Origin: AC-32 sp963716865
GTDB lineage: Bacteria > Actinomycetota > Thermoleophilia > Gaiellales > Gaiellaceae
Length of the DNA: 64,000 nucleotides
Direction of reading: 5' to 3'
NCBI GenBank assembly: GCA_963716865.1
Contig: CAVQUF010000002.1
Location: 1 to 64,000 of the forward strand
Part shown: positions 7,977 to 13,535 of the stretch, piece by piece
Layout: each line of letters begins with the position of its first letter
How positions within the stretch are numbered: position 1 is the first letter of the stretch
Program-made: the position numbers and the translations under genes
Notes under the pieces: model-generated
The model's database searches: none
Told to the model about the DNA's origin: nothing
The model's input: the letters and a program-made list of their open reading frames with translations, nothing else

Positions 7977-8191
7977 AGCGGCTCCAGCTCCACCCCGGTC
8001 CCCCCAGTTCCGGCCCAGGCCGCCGAGGCCGGAGGAGGCCGGGGAGAGCCGGGGAGCGGGACCTCCGAGGGACGGGCTGGAGTGGACGCGGACACGTCCA
8101 CGTCCGAGCCGGCGATGCCACTCTTCTGAGGGCCGAATCTAGGCCGCGCGAAGAGCACGAGGCATCCGCCCTCGGCCCCAGACTTTCGGCC

Positions 8192-8563
8192 GTGCGCTGC
8201 TCCGAGTGCGGCACCGAGCTCCCGCCCGATGAGCCGGGAGCCGAGCGGCAGCCCTGCCCGACCTGCGGCTCGACCGCCCGCTCCCACGAGGTGAGCGCGA
8301 CCGCCACGGTGAAGGCGACCGCCTCGGCCGAGGCGCGCGTCGAGCGCGGGGTGAACGAGACGCGGATGGCTGCGTTCTCGGTGATCTTCACGACCGTCGT
8401 CGGCGTCGGCGTGGCGGTCGGCTTCGGTAGCGGCCCGCTGCTCGGCCTCGCTGCTGCTGCTCTCACCGCCGTCGCCACGGCGCTGCTGCTCGCCGTGATC
8501 TACCGAGCGGGTCCGGTGCGCCGCGTCGTGATGGAACTCCTGCACCGGGTCACGGGGCAGTAG
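8192..8563 (+). CDS. Zinc-ribbon membrane protein, unknown function
   Basis: A 123-residue protein with an N-terminal four-cysteine zinc ribbon, CSECG (residues about 3-7) and CPTCG (about 22-26). A linker of about 40 residues follows, then two hydrophobic segments (VIFTTVVGVGVAVGFG and AAAALTAVATALLLAVIY) that could form two transmembrane helices, and a basic C-terminus. The GTG at 8192 starts immediately before the first cysteine; everything upstream is arginine/proline-rich and does not look like protein. It lies inside the tRNA-Arg element. Codon use is GC-rich like the chromosome, unlike the integrase-side cargo. No family recognised. Confidence 0.6.
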   Translation: MRCSECGTELPPDEPGAERQPCPTCGSTARSHEVSATATVKATASAEARVERGVNETRMAAFSVIFTTVVGVGVAVGFGSGPLLGLAAAALTAVATALLLAVIYRAGPVRRVVMELLHRVTGQ

Positions 8564-8680
8564 CCGCCCCAGGGGGTGGGGGGCATCCGTAGACGCGGTA
8601 CACACGGCAGGCCCCGCCCTCCTCGTGGGGAAGAGCACGCCGCCAAGGACGTGGTCGGGGAGTGCGAGTAGCGTTACCCC

Positions 8681-9091
8681 GTGGATCAGGCTTCCTGGGA
8701 TCAGTGGTGGGAAGACCGCGGACGGGCCGGGCTCGAGTTGCTCTTGTGGGCGCTCTGGAACCCGATCGGCTTCGTCCCCCTTGATGAGTACAGCTGGTAC
8801 TGCGAACCAGTTGTGCAGGCTCTCCGAGAAGCGGCTGATGCCGATGCGGAACTCAGCGAAGGAGCGATGCAGGACAACGACGCCCAGCGGGAGAGAAACA
8901 CTCTCTGGGAGTCGTCCGTCGATCGCCTCGCCGCTCTGCTAGCTGGTCTTCGTACGAGCCGGATGGGAGTGCCGCTCGACGTAGAGGTCGAGCGGCAAGC
9001 GGCGGAGCGCCTTCTGGAGTGGTACTGGTGGGAGACCTCCGACGGAGAACTCCCCGGCTACCTAGTTCCGCTCGACCAGCCGCCGATCTAA
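8681..9091 (+). CDS. Hypothetical acidic protein with WNPIGF/DEY motif
   Basis: 136 residues, strongly acidic and tryptophan-rich, with no signal peptide or membrane segment. The N-terminal pattern LLLWALWNPIGF followed by DEYSWY resembles the WDPIGV...DEYD pattern found in DUF1871-like and several small proteins of uncertain role, some near toxin loci; this is a motif-level resemblance only. The GTG start at 8681 sits 9 nt after TAGCGTTAC, a possible leaderless promoter. It is carried inside the tRNA-Arg element, followed by repeat R2 and the second attachment site. Confidence 0.6.
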   Translation: MDQASWDQWWEDRGRAGLELLLWALWNPIGFVPLDEYSWYCEPVVQALREAADADAELSEGAMQDNDAQRERNTLWESSVDRLAALLAGLRTSRMGVPLDVEVERQAAERLLEWYWWETSDGELPGYLVPLDQPPI

Positions 9092-9129
9092 CCGCGCCGG
9101 TCCTGGCGGTGTTGCCTGGCGCGACGACG

Positions 9130-9171
9130 CCGTGCCCCAAATCTGCCCCAAACCTCGGGAAGCAGCCCTCT
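9130..9171. repeat. Direct repeat R2 within island
   Basis: Counterpart of R1 (7932-7976): CGTGCCCCA, short spacer, TGCCCCAAACCTC, then a diverged GGGAAGCAGCCCTCT. It ends about 105 nt before the second attachment repeat. From 9092 to 9539 I see only R2, the attachment copy, the decamer repeats and short GTCAC motifs; no gene. Confidence 0.5.
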
Positions 9172-9276
9172 GGAGCCAAGCGGGGCCTCAGCCGCGGAAG
9201 GCCCGAAAAGCGTGGAGGATTGTGGCCTTAGCGGGTCTCTAGTCGGGGAGCGTCGTCCGGGGTCGTGACCTCCAAT

Positions 9277-9324
9277 CTGCCCTGCGGAGGCAGAGGTCGC
9301 ATGTTCGAATCATGCCGGGCGCAT
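9277..9324 (+). repeat. Attachment-site repeat, distal copy (tRNA-Arg 3' half)
   Basis: Exact 48-nt copy of 7823-7870. The acceptor 5' strand and D arm are absent, so this is not a functional tRNA. It marks the right end of the inner integrated element. Confidence 0.85.
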
Positions 9325-9337
9325 TTCGACCCCGCTT

Positions 9338-9377
9338 GGGTCAGGTCGGCTCAGGCGGGGTCAGGACGGGTCAGGTT
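9338..9377 (+). repeat. Four tandem decamers GGSTCAGGNN
   Basis: GGGTCAGGTC, GGCTCAGGCG, GGGTCAGGAC and GGGTCAGGTT follow each other exactly in 10-bp register, beginning 14 nt after the distal attachment core. A fifth, out-of-phase match lies at 9384-9393. The spacing of one helical turn suggests arm-type protein binding sites for an integrase or accessory factor. Confidence 0.55.
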
Positions 9378-9539
9378 TCCGCATAGTCAGGCGGGATTCG
9401 GGCGGGCCGAGGGCCTGATCTTGCTCAGGGGCGCCGGGTCCCGGGAAAGCCGGTTTTCGGGCCTCTGGGTCACGATTTTGAGTCACGCCGGGTCCGTGTC
9501 TCACAACTGCCGCACCGCCTGAGCGCGAAGAGGTCCACC

Positions 9540-9929
9540 ACGACGTTCTACGAACGTGCCGAAGAGCTAATGCGCAAGCGGTTGCTACGCCTGCCGCGGG
9601 AGTCCGAGTTCGTGTTCACGACCCTGCGGGGAACGCACTATCGGCCTTCGTCGCGGTCGCGCCATTGGAACCGCGTGCGTTGCGCCGCGGGCCTCGGCAA
9701 CGTTGACCTCTACACCGCTACCCGGCACTACTTCGGTTGGTACGTCTGGGACGTGTTGGAACTGGACGCCCGGGATATCGCCCTTCACTTCGGCCACCAG
9801 GACGGCGGCGAGCTAATGCGCAAGCTCCACGGGCACCCGGACGCGGCGCGTGCGCGCGAGCGCGTGCGCGAAGCGTTCCGGCAGGCGCCGCCGGAGCCGG
9901 TGCCGCTGGTCGCGGCCCGGCTTCGCTGA
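9540..9929 (+). pseudogene. Tyrosine recombinase (integrase), C-terminal remnant
   Basis: About 130 residues matching the end of the catalytic domain of actinobacterial phage-type integrases. LVFTTLRG-like (FVFTTLRGTHY) precedes HWNRVRCAAGL, then the box II region ATRHYFG with the HxxR-type residues, and the GHQDGG box. The nucleophile position, normally tyrosine in a KLYGH motif, reads KLHGH here (CAC codon). The N-terminal and core-binding domains and the first catalytic arginine are missing; in-frame sequence extends back to about 9507 without a convincing start. It cannot catalyse recombination. It lies between the distal attachment site and the methyltransferase. Confidence 0.8.
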
Positions 9930-9952
9930 GATTGAGCGTAGACTCGACACGA

Positions 9953-10777
9953 ATGACGCCCGGAAAATGTGTCGGCCACATGCCGGTTCAGACATTCCAG
10001 GACGACACCTCAACGCTATTCGAGCCGGTCGAGCCGTGGCCATTGCCACGACGGGAGGACTGCTTCTTCTACCACGATCTGGACTTGCCGGGTGGTACGA
10101 CGATCGGTGGTTTCTGGGACATTCGAGGCCACTTTGATCAATACATAGGCAACCAGACGCTGAACGGAAAGAAGGTATTGGACGTGGGCACCGCTTCCGG
10201 CTTCCTCGCGTTTGGCGCGGAACAGGGTGGAGCCGTCGTGACCGCCGTCGAAGCGCGTGATGCCCGGGACTTTCGGCAGTTGCAGTTCCGGGACTCCCTG
10301 TACCATCGAGACCGGGCCACCTGGCTTCGAGAGTACGACGAGTTTCTCGTTAAGCTCAAGAACTCGTTCTGGTACGCCTGGCATCACCTGAACAGCAGAG
10401 TCGAGGTGGTCTACGCGCCGATCGAGGCGTTCCCTCTGTGGGACCGACGTTTCGACATCGTCATCGCGGGTGCCATCGTGGAGCACCTGGCGGATCCCGT
10501 ATCGGCAATCGGCAATATGGCCCTGTTGGCTGACGAGGCGCTGATCCTGGCGTTCACCCCGGTCGAGGAAACCAGCGATCAGATGATGAGAACGGCGAGC
10601 GAGTGGGATGACCCTGAGTTCTGCTACACGTGGTGGACCCTATCGAGAGGCTTGTACGAACGAATCTTCGGCAACCTCGGGTTATCTGTCGAGTTCTTGA
10701 CGTCGACCGCTGTGACACGAGTCGGAGAGCAGGCCGTTGTCGCCGAGCGACCGACAATCGTTGCACGACGTCTGTAG
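9953..10777 (+). CDS. SAM-dependent methyltransferase of low-GC island
   Basis: 274 residues. A class I methyltransferase core lies mid-protein: motif I VLDVGTASGFLAFGAE (about residues 72-87), acidic motif TAVEARD, motif IV FDIVIAGAIVEHLADP (about 169-184). The preceding GTTIGGFWDIRGHFDQY resembles the N-terminal segment of DUF1698/CmoB-like and small-molecule methyltransferases. The substrate is unknown. The ATG has a -10 box TAGACT (9939-9944) 8 nt upstream. Codon use and GC are visibly lower than in the rest of the window, indicating recent acquisition. It is the only intact large cargo gene of the outer island segment. Confidence 0.8.
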   Translation: MTPGKCVGHMPVQTFQDDTSTLFEPVEPWPLPRREDCFFYHDLDLPGGTTIGGFWDIRGHFDQYIGNQTLNGKKVLDVGTASGFLAFGAEQGGAVVTAVEARDARDFRQLQFRDSLYHRDRATWLREYDEFLVKLKNSFWYAWHHLNSRVEVVYAPIEAFPLWDRRFDIVIAGAIVEHLADPVSAIGNMALLADEALILAFTPVEETSDQMMRTASEWDDPEFCYTWWTLSRGLYERIFGNLGLSVEFLTSTAVTRVGEQAVVAERPTIVARRL

Positions 10778-10960
10778 TCACGGAGCCAGATCACGCGGTT
10801 CGTCCTCGCGCGCCGCATCCCGCGCCGAGATAGCCGACGCCGAGCTGGGCGTTGAGTAGAAGCCGGGAACCCTCCTCGGCCCGAGCACGCGCAACCCGGC
10901 GGGCCAGAGTGAGTCACGCCGTGAGTCACGACCCCCCGTTCTGCAGGGAAAGGGTTAGAT

Positions 10961-11073
10961 CGGGCGCACTCCCGTCGAAAGTCCGCCCGCTTCGCGGATG
11001 ACGACCTTCGACGGCTCGACTCCGTTCTTCGTAGTTGCGTCTGTGAGCCGCAGCCGCCCAGGTCGGCTGCGGC
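10961..11073. repeat. tRNA 3' end trace plus twin-hairpin repeat, copy T2
   Basis: CGGGCGCA (10961-10968, same as the tRNA-Arg 3' end) is followed by CTCC and a copy of the twin-hairpin repeat: outer stem CGTCGAAAGTC (10973-10983) with GACCTTCGACG (11003-11013, one mismatch), inner CCGC-TTC-GCGG, then GCCGCAGCCG-N7-CGGCTGCGGC (11047-11073). Stems are preserved despite base changes from T1. The 10778-10960 stretch before it holds only short GAGTCAC repeats. Confidence 0.6.
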
Positions 11074-11145
11074 CGACGTCAGATCCGCTGCCTCCGAGGG
11101 GAGCGTCTGGTGACTGCCTTGTCATTCGGCGACGTACCGCCAGGC

Positions 11146-11174
11146 TTGCTCGATGGTTGACCCTCGTCTACCCT
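11146..11174 (+). promoter_or_regulatory. Candidate promoter of rsgA leader
   Basis: -35-like TTGCTC (11146-11151), 17-nt spacer, -10-like TACCCT (11169-11174). It would place the transcription start about 25 nt before the leader ORF. The match is modest. Confidence 0.4.
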
Positions 11175-11205
11175 GTGGCGGTCCCGCGACGGAAGGAGGT
11201 TCGAC

Positions 11206-11250
11206 ATGACTGAGCTGTTCACTCGCCGAGCCTCCGGACGCGCTCGCTAG
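11206..11250 (+). CDS. 14-residue leader peptide upstream of rsgA
   Basis: Reads MTELFTRRASGRAR and stops. It has one of the best ribosome-binding sites in the window (GGAAGGAGG, 6 nt before ATG). Four of the 14 residues are arginine, including an RR pair. The second half of the ORF forms the 5' arm of a large hairpin, and an intrinsic terminator lies 30 nt downstream. The arrangement of leader ORF, alternative hairpins and terminator before rsgA is that of a translation-sensing attenuator. No similarity to a characterised leader was recognised. Confidence 0.6.
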   Translation: MTELFTRRASGRAR

Positions 11251-11301
11251 TTCTCGGCGTCTCCTGAGAGGCTCGACCCGCGCCCGAAACGGGCGCTTTT
11301 T
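11227..11301 (+). promoter_or_regulatory. Attenuator: leader hairpin and intrinsic terminator before rsgA
   Basis: Hairpin 1 pairs CGAGCCTC (11227-11234) with GAGGCTCG (11268-11275) and GACGC (11238-11242) with GCGTC (11257-11261). The terminator is GCGCCCG-AAA-CGGGCGC (11280-11296) followed by TTTTT. CGGACGC at 11235-11241, inside the leader ORF, can pair with the terminator 5' arm with one mismatch, a possible antiterminator. A ribosome in the leader ORF would disrupt hairpin 1. Confidence 0.6.
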
Positions 11302-11326
11302 CGTTCCCAAGCCAAAGGAGACTGCG

Positions 11327-12370
11327 TTGAACCTGCAAGACCTCGGCTGGGACGCCTTCTTCGCGGACGCGTTCCGGCCCTACGAGAGAGACAACCTGAT
11401 CCCGGCGCGCGTCGCGGCGCGCCACCACGGGCCGTGCGAGCTCCTGACCGAGCTCGGTCGGCTCGGCGGAGTTCCCGCCGGGAAGCTCGACGACGACGAG
11501 CTGCCGGCGGTCGGCGACTGGGTCGCGGCGCGCAAGCTCGACGGCGAGCGCAAGGCCGTGATCGAGGCGGTGCTTCCGCGCCGCTCTGCGTTCACGCGCA
11601 AGGAGGCCTGGCGGCGGACGGTCGCGCAGGTCGTGGCGGCCAATGTCGACACCGTCTTCCTCATGACCGCGTTCGGCGGCGACCTGAGCCCGAGGCGGCT
11701 CGAGCGCTATCTCACCTCCGCCTGGGACAGCGGCTCGAACCCCGTCGTCGTCGCGAACAAGGTCGACCTCGCGGACGATCCGGCGCTCGAGCTCGCCGAG
11801 ATCGAAGCGGTCTCGATCGGCGTCCCGGTGGTCGTGCTCAGCGCGGCGACCGGCGCCGGCCTCGACGAGCTCGAGCCTCATCTCGCTCCGGGCCGGACGA
11901 TCGCGCTGCTCGGCTCGTCCGGGGTCGGCAAGTCGACGCTCGTGAACCGGCTTGCCGGGCGGGAGCTGCTCGTCACGCAGGAGATCCGCCCGGACGGTCG
12001 CGGCCGGCACACGACGACCCACCGCGAGCTCATCCCCCTGCCCTCGGGGGCGCTGCTGATCGACACCCCGGGGATGCGCGAGCTCCAGCTCTGGGCCGAC
12101 GAGGAGGTGCTCGAGAGCACGTTCACAGAGATCGCCGAGCTCGCGGCTGCCTGTCGATTCACGGACTGCTCGCACGAGCACGAGCCCGGGTGCGCGGTCA
12201 AGGCGGCGATCGCGGAGGGCTCGCTTCCCGCCGAGCGGTTCGCGAGCTACCGCAAGCTCCAGCGGGAGCTCCGGGCCCTCGAGATCCGCAAGGACGCGCG
12301 CCTGCGGTCGGAGGCGCGCAAGGAGTGGCGGCGTCACAGCAGGAGGATGCGCAAGAGTTCGTATTCGTGA
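11327..12370 (+). CDS. rsgA: Ribosome small subunit-dependent GTPase A (RsgA)
   Basis: 347 residues with the circularly permuted GTPase order that defines the family: G4 NKVD (144-147) comes before the P-loop GSSGVGKST (196-204), then G3 DTPGMRE (about 247). A C-terminal zinc motif follows, CRFTDCSHEHEPGC. RsgA matures the 30S subunit. A TTG start at 11327 is supported by AAAGGAG 8 nt upstream and by the fit to family length. It is transcribed through the upstream attenuator, so expression probably responds to translation state. Three tandem hairpin repeats lie directly downstream. Confidence 0.95.
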   Translation: MNLQDLGWDAFFADAFRPYERDNLIPARVAARHHGPCELLTELGRLGGVPAGKLDDDELPAVGDWVAARKLDGERKAVIEAVLPRRSAFTRKEAWRRTVAQVVAANVDTVFLMTAFGGDLSPRRLERYLTSAWDSGSNPVVVANKVDLADDPALELAEIEAVSIGVPVVVLSAATGAGLDELEPHLAPGRTIALLGSSGVGKSTLVNRLAGRELLVTQEIRPDGRGRHTTTHRELIPLPSGALLIDTPGMRELQLWADEEVLESTFTEIAELAAACRFTDCSHEHEPGCAVKAAIAEGSLPAERFASYRKLQRELRALEIRKDARLRSEARKEWRRHSRRMRKSSYS

Positions 12371-12416
12371 CGATCTCGATAGGAGGCCACTATCGTTCTG
12401 CACCCCGGACAGCGCG

Positions 12417-12600
12417 GTAGACGGCCGTACCGGCGAAGCCGGCACGACCTTTCGGTCGGCGTCGCGAGCGAGCGCTTGAGCGGCCGCACCGGCAAAGCCG
12501 GTACGGCCTCTTATGGTCGGCGTTGCAAGCGAGCGCTTGAGCGGCCGCACCGGCAAAGCCGGTACGGCCTCTTATGATCGGCGTCGCAAGCGAGCGCCTT
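12417..12600 (+). repeat. Three tandem 60-bp hairpin repeats
   Basis: Units begin near 12422, 12481 and 12542 (59- and 61-bp steps). Each carries a hairpin with arms GGCCG.ACCGGC / GCCGGT.CGGCC around AAA or GAA, followed by a conserved tail containing TCGGCGT(C/T)GC(A/G)AGCGAGCGC. Units 2 and 3 differ at only a few bases. The last ends 2 nt before the livH ATG. A fourth, more diverged copy is at 34592. No spacers, so this is not a CRISPR array. Confidence 0.8.
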
Positions 12601-12602
12601 AG

Positions 12603-13535
12603 ATGACGATCACGTTGCAGGTGCTCGTGTCCGGCCTCGCGGCCGGCGGGGTCTACGGGCTCTTCGCGGCCGGGTACTCGCTCATGTACGGGCTGACCGG
12701 GATCGTGAACTTCGCGTTCGGCGATCTCGTCGGGCTCGGGGTCTTCGCGACGCTGCTCGTGCTCGCCGGCACCTCTCCGGTTACGCAGTCCGGCACGCAC
12801 GAGCCGCGCTTCCTCGGCGCCCTCGCGGTCGGGCTCGTTGTCTGCGTGGTCGCCGGCATCGGCACGTACGTCGGGCTCGTCCAGCCGTACCTCGCCCGCG
12901 GATCGACGATCGGCTGGGTCGCGGGCACCGCGGCGGTCGCGTTCGCGATCCGGGCGGTCATCGGCGCGACGTTCCAGCGCTCGAGCTACGTCTTTCCCGA
13001 CCCGCTGCCCTTCCACCGGGTCGGCAACGCCGGCTTCGTCGAGATCGCCGGCGCGCAGGTCGAGGCACGCGCGTTCTTCGTGATCGGCCTCGCGCTGGCG
13101 CTCGTGCTCGGCTCGGCGTGGCTGCTCGAACGGAGCCGCTTCGGGCGGGCGCTGCGGGCGGTGTCGGACGACGCGGAGGGCGCGCGCGTGGTGGGCGTGC
13201 CGGTCGACCTCGTGGTCGCGCTCGCGTTCGGGCTCGTCGGCGCGCTCGCGATGGTCGCCGCGATCGCCGCCGCTCCCGGTGAGGCGGTCAACGCGAACAC
13301 CGGGACGCTGCTCGGCCTGAAGGGGCTCGTCGCCGCGCTGGCAGTTCGCTTCGGGCCGCCGCTCTGGGCGTTCGCCGCCGGGCTCGTGCTCGGGGTCGTC
13401 GAGGCGGCGATCGCCAACGTCCACGTCGGCTCCTGGCAGCTCGGTGCCTCGTACCGCGAGGTGCTGCCGCTCCTTTTCGTCCTGCTGCTCATCTCGGTCT
13501 GGCCCTCGCGCGAGGCGCTCGAGGAACGCGAGTGA
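12603..13535 (+). CDS. livH: Branched-chain amino acid-type ABC permease (LivH)
   Basis: 310 residues with about eight transmembrane helices. The N-terminal signature GLAAGGVYGLFAAGYSLMYG...GIVNFAFGD is typical of LivH/BPD_transp_2 permeases, and the EAA-like cytoplasmic loop includes GRALRAVSDDAEGARVVG. It forms one half of the membrane channel of a HAAT-family importer. The ATG follows directly after the tandem hairpin repeats with no ribosome-binding site. It overlaps the next gene by 4 nt (GTGA). The real substrate could be amino acids, amides or urea. Confidence 0.9.
   Translation: MTITLQVLVSGLAAGGVYGLFAAGYSLMYGLTGIVNFAFGDLVGLGVFATLLVLAGTSPVTQSGTHEPRFLGALAVGLVVCVVAGIGTYVGLVQPYLARGSTIGWVAGTAAVAFAIRAVIGATFQRSSYVFPDPLPFHRVGNAGFVEIAGAQVEARAFFVIGLALALVLGSAWLLERSRFGRALRAVSDDAEGARVVGVPVDLVVALAFGLVGALAMVAAIAAAPGEAVNANTGTLLGLKGLVAALAVRFGPPLWAFAAGLVLGVVEAAIANVHVGSWQLGASYREVLPLLFVLLLISVWPSREALEERE

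Larger units (their letters stand above)
7871..10968. mobile_element. Accreted genomic island at tRNA-Arg
   Basis: Inner element 7871-9324 is bounded by the 48-bp attachment repeats. An outer segment continues through a truncated integrase and a low-GC methyltransferase to 10961-10968, where CGGGCGCA (the tRNA 3' end) reappears next to a twin-hairpin repeat. I read this as two integration events in tandem at one tRNA, now immobile because the only integrase is broken. Base composition drops: 33 of 60 bases at 10141-10200 are G or C, against far higher values in neighbouring genes. The outer boundary rests on 8 bases plus the repeat, so it is less certain. Confidence 0.65.

Noticed and set aside
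7870..8191. Coding region upstream of the zinc-ribbon protein
   Set aside because: The frame is open but passes through the tRNA and yields only Pro/Arg/Gly-rich sequence; repeat R1 and no start signal.
9277..9324. Second complete tRNA-Arg
   Set aside because: Only the anticodon arm to 3' end is present; the acceptor 5' strand and D arm are missing.
9265..9522. Small open frame across the distal attachment repeat
   Set aside because: It is the translation of a tRNA fragment and decamer repeats; no start signal or protein-like pattern.
11206..11250. Tryptophan- or other amino-acid-biosynthesis-type leader
   Set aside because: The leader has no run of a regulatory amino acid other than scattered arginines, and the downstream gene is rsgA, not a biosynthetic gene. 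A general translation sensor is more likely.
12417..12600. Regular 60-bp repeats resembling a CRISPR array
   Set aside because: The whole unit repeats with no unique spacers, each unit is a hairpin, and no cas genes are nearby.
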